Assembly (NCBI GenBank): GCA_934293005.1
Contig: CAKQYA010000012.1
Coordinates: forward strand, 12,161-76,160
Origin: an uncultured Bacteroidaceae bacterium
Lineage (GTDB): Bacteria > Bacteroidota > Bacteroidia > Bacteroidales > Bacteroidaceae
Length of the DNA: 64,000 bases
Direction: 5' to 3'
The first letter of the stretch is position 1. Each line of letters opens with the position of its first letter. The translations under genes and the position numbers were made by a program. The notes beneath the pieces are model-generated. The model worked only from the letters and a program-made list of their open reading frames with translations, had not been told where the DNA came from and did no database searches. Below are positions 54,890 to 63,134 of this stretch, piece by piece.

Positions 54890-55191
54890 ATGTTTTTTTT
54901 CCTCGTCACGAAGCTTTTTTATCTTTTTTTGTAAAAAACCATTCCACTTGCATCATAATATACGCATTTTGACCTAAAAACTGTCGTTAAAGACATCTTG
55001 CCGAAATATGCTCGTGCAATGATATTCTTTTCAGGCAAGCCCCCATTTTTTATCATCCAACTGCTCTGATTTCACAATCACCCACATTATTATATATATG
55101 TCAGCACAGGAATTGCATAATAGATTGGCTGTGGATGCAAAGATTAACGAAATTGAAAAACAGACTAAACACCGCTGTAACATCACAGCCG
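54890..55191. other. Divergent intergenic region
   Basis: AT-rich sequence between the promoters of the CMD gene and the porin/pst operon. No gene, tRNA or repeat was found. Confidence 0.5.
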
Positions 55192-55199
55192 TACCTTTG
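55192..55199 (+). promoter_or_regulatory. Promoter -7 box for porin/pst operon
   Basis: TACCTTTG matches TAnnTTTG; leader of about 145 nt before the porin gene. A Pho-type operator was not recognised. Confidence 0.65.
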
Positions 55200-55346
55200 C
55201 ATTGTCAAAAGATGACAACAATCTATTAGACAAAGATGGATAATGTCTCAACGGATCATGACGACTGACACGCTCACGTCTTGCCATGCTGGCATGGTTT
55301 GCCTCACGCATCCAGAGAGACTGATGTTTAACTTAACACTTTCTAA

Positions 55347-56330
55347 ATGGAAAAGAAAATTATCGCTGCAGGCATGATGGCTTGCATGCTTGGCGCAGGA
55401 GCCAATGCACAGACAGAGAACGCAAACGCCCCAAAGGGCGAGGCTATCGTACAGGTGTTCACAAATTTCCACACAGGATTTGGAGACGACAACCACAAGC
55501 GCGGATTCAACCTCGATCGTTCTTATCTGGGATACCAGTACAACCTGGGCAACGGACTCACCTTGAAAGGCGTGATGGATGTAGGCAAATCAAACGATGT
55601 GAACGACTATCAGCGCATAGCTTATATAAAGAACGCCATGCTCACATGGAAGACAGGCAAGTGGACTCTCAATGGCGGTCTTATCTCGACAAACCAATTC
55701 AACATGCAGGAAAAGTTCTGGGGTTACCGCTACGTGTCGAAGTCGTTCCAAGACCAATACAAGTTTGGATCAAGCGCCGACCTCGGTGTGTCGGCTGCAT
55801 GGAAAGCCTGCAATTGGCTCACAGCCGACGCCATCATCGTGAATGGTGAGGGCTATAAGAAGGTGCAGGTCGAAGATGGGCTCCTCTATGGCGTGGGTGC
55901 CACAATCACACCTGTCAGCGGACTTAGCCTTCGACTTTACGCAGGCATCAACGAGCAGCCTGCAGCTGGAGCAAAGGATGTGATGAACTACGCAGCATTT
56001 GCTGGATACAAAGGCAAAAACTTCTCGATTGGCGCAGAATACAACATAATGTCAAACGCTTCTGGCGTCAAAGACCATGACCAGTCTGGTTTCTCTGTAT
56101 ATGGAAAAGTTGGCATCGACAAAAACGCAGATGTGTTCGCCCGCTTCGACGACCTCTCTTCCAAGGACGACTGGAACAAGAAGAAGGACGAGAGTGCCAT
56201 GATAGTAGGAGCACAATGGAAACTGGGCAAGTATGTGAAGCTTGCGCCCAACTTCCGCATGTCGATGCCTAAGGCAGATGGAGCCGACAACAAATATTCA
56301 GCTTACCTGAATTGCAGCTTCGGACTGTAG
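55347..56330 (+). CDS. Outer-membrane porin, likely phosphate-linked
   Basis: 327 residues. Signal peptide (M-E-K-K-I-I-A-A-G-M-M-A-C-M-L-G-A-G-A-N-A-Q). The mature part is a beta-barrel pattern of alternating aromatic strands (F-N-L-D-R-S-Y-L-G-Y-Q-Y, F-S-I-G-A-E-Y-N-I-M) ending A-Y-L-N-C-S-F-G-L. I infer a role in phosphate entry because it begins the unit of pstSCAB with a 72-bp gap to pstS. Specificity cannot be told from sequence. Confidence 0.78.
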   Translation: MEKKIIAAGMMACMLGAGANAQTENANAPKGEAIVQVFTNFHTGFGDDNHKRGFNLDRSYLGYQYNLGNGLTLKGVMDVGKSNDVNDYQRIAYIKNAMLTWKTGKWTLNGGLISTNQFNMQEKFWGYRYVSKSFQDQYKFGSSADLGVSAAWKACNWLTADAIIVNGEGYKKVQVEDGLLYGVGATITPVSGLSLRLYAGINEQPAAGAKDVMNYAAFAGYKGKNFSIGAEYNIMSNASGVKDHDQSGFSVYGKVGIDKNADVFARFDDLSSKDDWNKKKDESAMIVGAQWKLGKYVKLAPNFRMSMPKADGADNKYSAYLNCSFGL

Positions 56331-56402
56331 GGCCTCCCACATGCGCCTTAGGCACAAGAAGCTTTTCAAACGAATGTCTATTTGAAGTATAACATATTAA
56401 AC

Positions 56403-57497
56403 ATGACAAAAATGAGAAAAATTATCTCTAACGCTATGGCTGTCATAGCAATTGCCGGTGCGATGGCATCGTGCAGCAATGTAAAGAAAAACAACGAGGC
56501 AGCAACCGAGGAAACAAATAGAGAGAGCGTTCAGCTTTCGGGCGCAGGAGCCACATTCCCTCTGCCATTCTATAATGTGGTCTTTGAAGAGTTTGGCAAC
56601 ATCAATGGCGACGAGGTGGCTTATGGCGGCATAGGCTCGGGCGGCGGTGTCCGCAACCTCAAGGACGGCATTGTCGACTTCTGCGGTTCCGATGCATTTC
56701 TCTCAGACGAGGAGATGGCTGAGATCCAGCCTGTAGTGCACATCCCCACCTGCATGGGCGCTGTGGTGCTCGCCTACAACCTGCCTGGCGTGAAGGACCT
56801 TGTGCTTTCAGGCGATGTCGTGGCCGACATCTATGCAGGCAAAATCACAAAATGGAACGACGCGCGCATCGCAACTCTCAACAAAGGCGTAGAACTCCCT
56901 GCCGACAAGATTATCCCCACCTACCGCTCTGATGGTTCGGGCACCACATTCGTGTTCACAGACTACCTCTCAAAGGTAAGCAAAGACTGGGCTGAGAAAT
57001 ACGGATGCGGCAAGTCGGTCAACTTCCCTGTGGGCCAGGCAGCCAAAGGCAACCCTGGAGTGGCAGGCGTAGTCTCTCAGACAAAAAACTCCATCGGCTA
57101 CGTAGGTTCTGAATACGCATTCGCACAGGGCATAGACTATGCGGCAATGGTCAACGCACAGGGAGAGACCGTGAAGCCTACTGCAGAAAGCATCTCTGCT
57201 GCTGCATCTGGCGAGATGCCAGCCGACACACGATGCTCGATAACCAACTCTGACGCCAAGGGCGCATACCCAATCTCCACATTCACATGGATCATCATCT
57301 ACAAGGAACAGTATTACAGCAACCGCTCCAAACTTCAGGCAGAAGCCACACTCGATCTCATCAACTATGTCATAAGCGACAAAGCGCAGAAGATGACATC
57401 AGCTGTCAACTACGCTCCGCTGCCTGCCAAAGCCATCGAACTCAGCAGAAAGAACCTTGCAAAGGTCACATATGAAGGAGAGAAACTCGTGAAGTGA
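56403..57497 (+). CDS. pstS: Phosphate-binding lipoprotein PstS
   Basis: 364 residues. Lipobox A-M-A-S-C (Cys 24) anchors it in a membrane. The phosphate site shows the family's G-A-G-A-T-F-P-L-P-F-Y (about 40-50), S-D-A-F-L, and R-S-D-G-S-G-T-T-F (about 175-183) motifs. It binds inorganic phosphate in the periplasm and passes it to PstC/PstA. ATG at 56403 used; an ATG three codons later is possible. Confidence 0.95.
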   Translation: MTKMRKIISNAMAVIAIAGAMASCSNVKKNNEAATEETNRESVQLSGAGATFPLPFYNVVFEEFGNINGDEVAYGGIGSGGGVRNLKDGIVDFCGSDAFLSDEEMAEIQPVVHIPTCMGAVVLAYNLPGVKDLVLSGDVVADIYAGKITKWNDARIATLNKGVELPADKIIPTYRSDGSGTTFVFTDYLSKVSKDWAEKYGCGKSVNFPVGQAAKGNPGVAGVVSQTKNSIGYVGSEYAFAQGIDYAAMVNAQGETVKPTAESISAAASGEMPADTRCSITNSDAKGAYPISTFTWIIIYKEQYYSNRSKLQAEATLDLINYVISDKAQKMTSAVNYAPLPAKAIELSRKNLAKVTYEGEKLVK

Positions 57498-57582
57498 ACG
57501 ATGCGCTTCACTTCGCCAACAAAGTGAGTTTGACATTATCAAAATCAAAACATTGATAAAAAAATAAATTAGATTTTCTGTG

Positions 57583-58443
57583 ATGTCTTCAGACAAAATG
57601 TTTCGAGTGCTGCTGCTATTGGCAGCACTCTTTATTCCAACCATAGCGGGCGGAATAATCTATTCGCTCATGTCCGACTCGTACGACGCCATCCACCAGT
57701 TCGGGTTCTTCCAGTTCCTGTTCTCATCCGAATGGAACTACACCGATGGCAATGAAGCCTACGGAGCGTTGCCGTTCATCACGGGCACACTTCTCACCAC
57801 CCTTCTCGCACTCCTTTTCTGCATTCCGTTCTCTTTGCCCGTTGCGCTGTTTGTGGGCGAATACTACAAAGGCACAAAGATAGCCAACGCACTAAGCACG
57901 GTGACCGACCTCCTGGCCGGCATTCCAAGCATCATATACGGCTTGTGGGGATTCTACACTCTGCGTCCCGTGATAATATGGCTTGGCATCAGCGACGAAG
58001 GCTCCGGCATACTCACAGCTTCCCTTGTGCTCGCCATCATGATTGTGCCATATGCGGCATCTTTGAGCGCCGAATTCATCAAGATGGTGCCTAACGATTT
58101 GAAAGAAGGCGCATATTCCCTTGGAGCCACACGCCTTGAAGTGATAAAGTCGGTAGTCATACCCGTGGCTGGCCCTGGAGTGTTCTCCGCCTATGTTCTC
58201 GCCATCGGACGCGCTCTGGGCGAAACCATGACGGTCACGATGCTCATCGGAAACACCAATGGGCTCCCGTCGTCCATCACTTCAACGGGCAACACAATGG
58301 CGAGCATCATAGCCAATCAATTTGGCGAGGCCGACAGCCTCCGCCTCTCAGCCCTCATTGCCATTGCGCTTGTGCTCTTCCTCATCACAGCCGTCATCAA
58401 CATGATAGGCAAGATCCTCATCAAAAGAGCAAGAATAGCATAA
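57583..58443 (+). CDS. pstC: Phosphate ABC permease PstC
   Basis: 286 residues, six membrane helices. BPD-transport permease motif E-G-A-Y-S-L-G-A-T-R-L-E-V-I-K (the EAA loop that touches PstB) and G-R-A-L-G-E-T-M-T-V. An in-frame GTG lies one codon upstream of the chosen ATG. 85 bp after pstS. Confidence 0.95.
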   Translation: MSSDKMFRVLLLLAALFIPTIAGGIIYSLMSDSYDAIHQFGFFQFLFSSEWNYTDGNEAYGALPFITGTLLTTLLALLFCIPFSLPVALFVGEYYKGTKIANALSTVTDLLAGIPSIIYGLWGFYTLRPVIIWLGISDEGSGILTASLVLAIMIVPYAASLSAEFIKMVPNDLKEGAYSLGATRLEVIKSVVIPVAGPGVFSAYVLAIGRALGETMTVTMLIGNTNGLPSSITSTGNTMASIIANQFGEADSLRLSALIAIALVLFLITAVINMIGKILIKRARIA

Positions 58444-58465
58444 GGACATTTATTCACTTGGAAAG

Positions 58466-59317
58466 ATGAAAAGAAGAATATTATTAAACCACATGGCACA
58501 TTATGGAGTGTGCCTCATGGCCCTGCTCACCTCTGTGCCCCTGCTCGCCATCCTTGGCGAAGTGCTCATCAAGGGCTACAGGCAGTTTTCTTGGGCATTC
58601 ATCACAGAGCCCACCCCCACGGCCTACAAGGCGATGATGGCCATCGCCAACGGCGAGGCTATCCCAGGAGGCATCGCCAACGGCATCGTAGGCTCACTCC
58701 TCATGCTTGGCATGGCCGCCATCGTAGCCATACCGCTCGGCATTCTCTGCGGCATCTATCTGTCGGAGAACGGGGAGAAGAAATTCGCTCAGGCCGTGAG
58801 CTACATCACAGACCTGCTGCAGGGCACGCCATCAGTCATCATAGGCATCATCACCTACATATGGGTCGTCGTGCCAATGAAGGGCTATTCTGCCATAGCA
58901 GGGAGCGTGGCGCTCACGGTCATGATGCTCCCGCTCATCGTGCGTTCCACAGAAGAGACAATGAAGATACTGCCTCAGTCGCTCAAGGAAGCCGGACTCG
59001 CGCTTGGCGGCAGTTATGCCAGGGTGCTGCTCAAGGTGCAGCTGCCATCTGCTTTCGGCGGCATCTTCACGGGCGTGCTCCTCGCCGTGTCGAGAGTTAT
59101 TGGCGAAACAGCCCCATTGATGTTCACAGCGTTAGGGTGCCAGGCCATCAGACTGTCTGTCGACAAGCCCATGTCGGCCGTGCCATTGCTGATATGGGAG
59201 TTTTTCAACGACCCCAATCTGCAAGACCTCATCTGGGGCGCATCGCTTTTCCTGCTCGTGTTTGTGCTTTCGATAAATCTGCTTTCAAAGTATCTGGCGC
59301 ACAAGTGGAAGTCGTAA
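58466..59317 (+). CDS. pstA: Phosphate ABC permease PstA
   Basis: 283 residues, six membrane helices. EAA loop at K-E-A-G-L-A-L-G-G-S-Y-A-R-V and the typical S-R-V-I-G-E-T-A-P-L-M-F-T. Partner of PstC. 22 bp after pstC. The region is GC-richer than most of the window, which leaves a second frame open across the gene. Confidence 0.95.
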   Translation: MKRRILLNHMAHYGVCLMALLTSVPLLAILGEVLIKGYRQFSWAFITEPTPTAYKAMMAIANGEAIPGGIANGIVGSLLMLGMAAIVAIPLGILCGIYLSENGEKKFAQAVSYITDLLQGTPSVIIGIITYIWVVVPMKGYSAIAGSVALTVMMLPLIVRSTEETMKILPQSLKEAGLALGGSYARVLLKVQLPSAFGGIFTGVLLAVSRVIGETAPLMFTALGCQAIRLSVDKPMSAVPLLIWEFFNDPNLQDLIWGASLFLLVFVLSINLLSKYLAHKWKS

Positions 59318-59409
59318 ACGAGCATGGGGCAAGCGCGCAAATGCGTGCGCAACGCCCATGCAGCCAGTTAGCTTTTTTTGAACCATCAACAATCAAGAAA
59401 ACAAATAAA

Positions 59410-60180
59410 ATGACACAGATAGAAAATCCTATATTAGAGTTCAGAAACGTCACGGTCAACTACACTTCCTCCATACAGGCCGTGAAGGGAGTGTCTGCGG
59501 CTGTGAAACGCAACACCATCACAGCCATCATGGGGCCATCGGGCTGCGGCAAGAGCACTCTGCTTCGTGCCGCCAACCTCATGCACAATCTTTACCCCAA
59601 CATCCGCATCGGGGGCGAGATATTGCTCGAGGGACAGAACATCCTCGACCTCGAGCCGATAGAGGTGCGACGTAAGATAGGCATGGTGTTCCAGCGTCCC
59701 ACACCTTTCCCCACCATGAGCATCTACGACAACGTGCTTGCTGGCTATTCGCTCAATGGCATCCATCTCAGCAAGGCTGTAAAGGCCGACATAGTGGAAA
59801 AGAACCTCAGGAGCGTGTCGCTGTGGGACGAGGTGAAAGACGTGCTGACAAAGAAAGGCACGTTCCTCAGCGGCGGGCAGCAGCAGCGCCTGTGCATAGC
59901 AAGGGCCTTGGCGCTGAAACCGGAGATCATCCTGATGGACGAGCCAACATCTGCCCTCGACCCTATTGCCACAAAGCATATCGAACAGCTGATAACAAAA
60001 CTGAAAGATGATGTCACCATACTCATCGTGACGCACAACATGGGACAGGCTCGGCGCATAGCCAGCAAATCCATGTTCATGTATCTTGGCGACCTCATCG
60101 AATACGACGACACAGAGACCATGTTCACCCATCCGGCCAAAGAACTGACAAGCGCATTTCTTAATGGAAAAATGGGATAG
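59410..60180 (+). CDS. pstB: Phosphate ABC transporter ATPase PstB
   Basis: 256 residues from the ATG at 59410, the normal PstB length. Walker A G-P-S-G-C-G-K-S-T (about 39-47), Q-loop V-F-Q-R-P-T-P-F-P-M-S region, ABC signature L-S-G-G-Q-Q-Q-R-L-C-I-A-R-A-L-A, Walker B I-L-M-D-E-P-T-S-A-L-D-P and H-loop V-T-H-N. The frame stays open for 300 codons upstream, but that is read-through over pstA in another frame. No phoU follows; the accessory region begins at once. Confidence 0.95.
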   Translation: MTQIENPILEFRNVTVNYTSSIQAVKGVSAAVKRNTITAIMGPSGCGKSTLLRAANLMHNLYPNIRIGGEILLEGQNILDLEPIEVRRKIGMVFQRPTPFPTMSIYDNVLAGYSLNGIHLSKAVKADIVEKNLRSVSLWDEVKDVLTKKGTFLSGGQQQRLCIARALALKPEIILMDEPTSALDPIATKHIEQLITKLKDDVTILIVTHNMGQARRIASKSMFMYLGDLIEYDDTETMFTHPAKELTSAFLNGKMG

Positions 60181-60338
60181 CGGCAATGTGTAAAAAATCT
60201 GCCTGCAAGCTGGCATCCCGACGCCATGCCTGCAGCAGCTTCCAATCATGCCTTGCAGCCTTCTGTTGCCACAGAATGCTGCATTTTTATTTTGCTTCAA
60301 GCAGGTTTCAAAATCCTAATAATCATCAGCAACTTCTT

Positions 60339-60533
60339 TCACCCATCTTCATCATCTTCTTCGTCACTACCAAGCGCATCCATCACAGCCAGACTTTCTT
60401 CCCAGTCCTTTGTCCATCGGAGTTTGCCATTCTCTTCGATGATATACTGAGGATAACCTATGCAATGTTCTTGGCCATCGGTGAAGATTGCTTCATAAAC
60501 CTTGCAATTTTTCCACTTTCCTGCATAGCGCAC
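60339..60533 (-). CDS. Small acidic protein, possible
   Basis: 64 residues from a GTG; an in-frame stop lies 17 codons upstream and no ATG is available. The sequence (Y-P-Q-Y-I-I-E-E-N-G-K-L-R-W and a C-terminal G-S-D-E-E-D-D-E-D-G) looks more like protein than random sequence. It is on the same strand as, and downstream of, the phage-like remnant, so it may be a leftover of the same mobile segment. Not recognised. Confidence 0.35.
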   Translation of the reverse strand: MRYAGKWKNCKVYEAIFTDGQEHCIGYPQYIIEENGKLRWTKDWEESLAVMDALGSDEEDDEDG

Positions 60534-60606
60534 GCTGTGAAAACCACTTTTTCGTACTAAATCCTTGATTTTTCTTCATTCTGTTTGTTGTTTTAGAAAT
60601 AGTTTG

Positions 60607-60614
60607 TAATTTTG
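60607..60614 (+). promoter_or_regulatory. Promoter -7 box for candidate small RNA
   Basis: TAATTTTG matches TAnnTTTG; predicted transcription start about 60618-60621. Confidence 0.5.
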
Positions 60615-60617
60615 TGC

Positions 60618-60696
60618 CAAAAGGAGGGAACTTAAAAGTGTAGAGGCCTTAGGCTGTAGTCCTAAGGAGACGCTGCTTTTATTCCCTCTTTTTATT
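60618..60696 (+). ncRNA. Candidate small structured RNA
   Basis: About 75-80 nt. Directly behind a promoter box, the outer arms AAAAGGAGGGAA (60619-60630) and TTCCCTCTTTT (60682-60692) pair with one bulge, so most of the transcript closes on itself. Inside, AAAAG/CTTTT can pair, and the hairpin CCTTAGG (60647-60653)/CCTAAGG (60661-60667) has a 7-nt loop CTGTAGT. The 3' end is T-rich (CTCTTTTTATTTT), fitting intrinsic termination. No start codon and no known family recognised. Its 3' end overlaps the last bases of the phage-like remnant on the other strand. Confidence 0.5.
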
Positions 60697-61234
60697 TTCA
60701 TAAAAGCTTGTTACAAATTGCAGTATTGACGGTTGATCTGAAATAGAATGCACCACGTCGTTTCCGCCCTGTTCCTCTCTTACTATTATCCAAGCTTTAG
60801 TTTTTCCAATAACCGTTTCAAACAAGTGCATTTGCACACGCTCATCATGCTCATCTTTTCCATATCCGATATATGTTGATTCTTTTAGAATCTGCGGCAA
60901 TTTTAGCAGAGATTCTTTCTTTTTCTTGTATTCGTTAAAAGGTTGATTCAGCCACTCACTAATTTTTCCACCACTAATAGTGATAGGCTTGCTAAAATTA
61001 GCATGATGCATTTCTTTGCCTCTTAGCATCTCTTTTGCTTGCCTCATTATCTCTTTCCTACGTAACTTATCTTCTGGAGACAGTGGAGTGCCGTTTGCGC
61101 TGCTGCATATCGTTTTTTTTTCCTACAGTCTTCTTCCACCATTCCTTCTGCTCTGCAGTCATCATTGGTGTTGCAAGTCCGCTTCCAGCCTTCTTTACCA
61201 CACCCTTCACGACAAGCGAATTATGGCGCAAGTT
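60679..61234 (-). pseudogene. Phage-like gene remnant broken by a frameshift
   Basis: Two minus-strand open frames (61236-61067 and 61047-60679) are joined if the run of nine A's at 61113-61121 (read on the minus strand) is read as eight. The joined product would pass through ...K-K-T-I-C-S-S-A-N-G-T-P-L-S-P-E-D-K-L into the 122-residue C-terminal frame without a stop. The C-terminal half (I-S-G-G-K-I-S-E-W-L-N-Q-P-F, then Y-I-G-Y-G-K-D, H-L-F-E-T-V-I-G-K-T-K-A-W-I-I-V) resembles the polyvalent/barnase-EndoU-like nuclease modules at the end of phage head-morphogenesis proteins. This identification is tentative. The 5' end is lost: upstream is the degenerate CRISPR repeat. Confidence 0.5.
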
Positions 61235-61236
61235 GT

Positions 61237-61260
61237 CTACACGATAGTAAAAATTATTAA
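61237..61260 (-). CRISPR. Left half of the split terminal CRISPR repeat
   Basis: These 24 bases correspond to repeat positions 1-24 (5 mismatches overall in the rejoined repeat; 31 of 36 positions agree). They end with ATTATTAA, the left copy of the 8-bp target duplication. In transcript direction this is the 3' half, which holds the Cas12a handle (degenerate here: mismatches at positions 1, 3, 4, 14 and 22). Confidence 0.85.
61253..61260. repeat. Target-site duplication, left copy
   Basis: ATTATTAA, identical to 61762-61769, directly outside the inverted repeats. Confidence 0.85.
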
Positions 61261-61761
61261 GGTTCATCCGACATTTCGAGTGATAAAGTCTATATGGTCA
61301 AAAAGAAAACTGCCTAAGATTTTGTATATTTGAATAACGACAAACAACGGTATTTGAGGGCTGTTTTTATGAGGTTGTCATGTCGTACGACATGAGTTGC
61401 TATGAACGTACGACATGAGCACCTATAGTCGTACGACATGATGGTGCATAGTCGTACGACATTACATCTGATGTTTGCTTGACTGACTATTTCATGCCTG
61501 TTTTCTGAACCAAAATGAAAATGTAGTGAACAGTTATGAATGATGAGTAAACGGTTGTGAATGGGAGTGAACATCCAACACGACTGTGCCTAAATGATTG
61601 CATGGTGCGATTGCCGCATCTCAACTGGAAATAATGGTGGGATAAACAATCAAATTAAGGTTATGAAACGCGATGAGTATGGCTTCAGAAATGAAAGGTG
61701 TTTCAACCTAAGGCTATATGCACAGCATGACTGTTGCATCACTCGAAATGTCGGATGAGCC
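61261..61761. mobile_element. 501-bp non-autonomous transposon-like element in the CRISPR terminal repeat
   Basis: The ends 61261-61284 and 61738-61761 are 24-bp inverted repeats agreeing at 23 of 24 positions (each starts GGYTCATCCGACATTTCGAG). They are flanked by a perfect 8-bp direct repeat ATTATTAA. The interior has no gene; it carries four 23-bp-spaced palindromes at 61384-61462. GG-starting ends with an 8-bp AT-rich duplication fit the IS1595 group, so it may be mobilised by a transposase encoded elsewhere; that link is an inference. Confidence 0.85.
61380..61470. repeat. Four palindromes at 23-bp spacing
   Basis: CGTACGACAT begins at 61384, 61407, 61430 and 61453, exactly 23 bp apart. 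Copies 1, 3 and 4 are preceded by GT, making the palindrome GTCGTACGAC; copy 1 extends to CATGTCGTACGACATG. The spacers also resemble one another (C-TAT or GC-TAT). The period is not a multiple of three, so it is not a coding repeat. Confidence 0.9.
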
Positions 61762-61781
61762 ATTATTAAGTCCTCATAGAC
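61762..61781 (-). CRISPR. Right half of the split terminal CRISPR repeat
   Basis: ATTATTAAGTCCTCATAGAC: the first eight bases are the right copy of the target duplication, and the whole matches repeat positions 17-36 with one mismatch. The oldest spacer (61782-61811, 30 nt) follows. Confidence 0.9.
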
Positions 61782-61811
61782 TGAAAAAGCGGTTGCTATT
61801 ATAGACTACTA

Positions 61812-62690
61812 ATCTACGATAGTAGAAATTATGAAGTCCTCATAGACTGCCATGTCTGCTTCTGTGGTTCCTAATGATCTACGATAGTAGAAATTATGAA
61901 GTCCTCATAGACTTCCACGGTCGAGGGATGGGACACTCCTAATCTACGATAGTAGAAATTATGAAGTCCTCATAGACCGCTTCTCCTGGGTCTTGCGTCC
62001 GCCTGCAATCTACGATAGTAGAAATTATGAAGTCCTCATAGACACTTATCCTTAAGGGATGAAGGCATAGAACATCTACGATAGTAGAAATTATGAAGTC
62101 CTCATAGACCTCTTAATCTCGTCCCTATATTTAGCAATCTACGATAGTAGAAATTATGAAGTCCTCATAGACTCGTTAAAGAATATGAGACAATTCATAA
62201 AATCTACGATAGTAGAAATTATGAAGTCCTCATAGACAGCTATGGTGAAAGGCATGGTATCCTCTATGATCTACGATAGTAGAAATTATGAAGTCCTCAT
62301 AGACTTCTGAATGTAAGAAGAACACTTCTTCATCTACGATAGTAGAAATTATGAAGTCCTCATAGACATCAACACTCCTGGCGGTTCTGCTTGGGATCTA
62401 CGATAGTAGAAATTATGAAGTCCTCATAGACTTATAGGCGATCTGATGAGTGTGATTATATCTACGATAGTAGAAATTATGAAGTCCTCATAGACTCCAC
62501 ACCTGCCACAAGCCATTGTCCTGCAATCTACGATAGTAGAAATTATGAAGTCCTCATAGACGACACCATACGCATTGGTTCACATACCTAATCTACGATA
62601 GTAGAAATTATGAAGTCCTCATAGACCAAACAACTATGGCAGGTACATGCAATCATCTACGATAGTAGAAATTATGAAGTCCTCATAGAC
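61812..62690 (-). CRISPR. Type V-A (Cas12a-type) CRISPR array, 14 identical repeats
   Basis: Fourteen identical 36-nt repeats start at 61812, 61877, 61942, 62008, 62074, 62137, 62202, 62269, 62332, 62396, 62460, 62526, 62591 and 62655, with 13 spacers of 27-31 nt; a 14th, oldest spacer (61782-61811) leads to the split terminal repeat. On the minus strand each repeat begins GTCTATGAGGACTTCAT and ends AATTTCTACTATCGTAGAT, the Cas12a crRNA handle with stem TCTAC/GTAGA. Hence transcription is leftward from the leader near cas2, and the degenerate end is the old end. The identical repeats suggest a maintained array. The effector gene is beyond the right edge if present. Confidence 0.97.
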
Positions 62691-62864
62691 TCTTATTTTT
62701 TACAAAATTACAAAAAATCCTTGATATAAAGGCCTTTCGATGATTATTTTTTTTTGATATTAAGCCCCCATACAGAAATTTGTTATAGCGTAAAAGCAAT
62801 GGAGTAATTAGTAATCAGTTAATTACGTATGTATAATCAAAAACATAAAGACTTATGTTTGCTA
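62691..62864 (-). promoter_or_regulatory. CRISPR leader with promoter box
   Basis: 174-bp AT-rich leader between cas2 and the newest repeat. On the minus strand TAATTTTG (62703-62710) is a Bacteroidetes -7 box; it would start transcription a few bases before the first repeat, which begins at 62690. Confidence 0.7.
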
Positions 62865-63134
62865 TTAAAAGTATACAACATCTTGGTCTCTATGAATAGC
62901 ATTACCATATTTCGTCAGTTTTTCAGCTTCAATGTCAAAAAGGATTACACTATCATCAGCTGTGAAATGTTTTGCATAAGCTTCAATCTTAGAGATAAGA
63001 TTATTAACAATTCTCTTTGTATTCCTTACTTCATACACAGAGAATTGAAGCCGGATGGCACCATTGCTTTTAAGCATTTTTGTAAAGTTAGTGCGCATCT
63101 TGTCGTCAGAAATATCATAGCTTATAATTATCAT
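62865..63134 (-). CDS. cas2: CRISPR adaptation protein Cas2
   Basis: 89 residues, the usual Cas2 size. Ferredoxin-like fold with the first strand M-I-I-I-S-Y-D-I-S-D-D-K-M-R (conserved Asp) and Q-F-S-V-Y-E-V-R. It dimerises and bridges two Cas1 dimers during spacer insertion. Its ATG overlaps the cas1 stop by 4 bp (ATGA), so the two are translationally coupled. Directly upstream of the leader. Confidence 0.93.
   Translation of the reverse strand: MIIISYDISDDKMRTNFTKMLKSNGAIRLQFSVYEVRNTKRIVNNLISKIEAYAKHFTADDSVILFDIEAEKLTKYGNAIHRDQDVVYF

Noticed and set aside
58510..59409. A 300-codon in-frame extension upstream of pstB
   Set aside because: It runs across pstA in another frame; its residues are Arg/His/Pro-rich with no family resemblance, while the PstB start at 59410 gives the standard length and N-terminus.
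61067..61267. A 66-codon minus-strand frame taken as an intact small gene
   Set aside because: Its first codons come from the transposon end and the broken CRISPR repeat, and its C-terminus follows the poly-A frameshift; only the middle belongs to the phage-like remnant.
61314..61574. An 86-codon frame inside the 501-bp element
   Set aside because: It crosses the 23-bp palindromes, whose period is not a multiple of three, and resembles no transposase.
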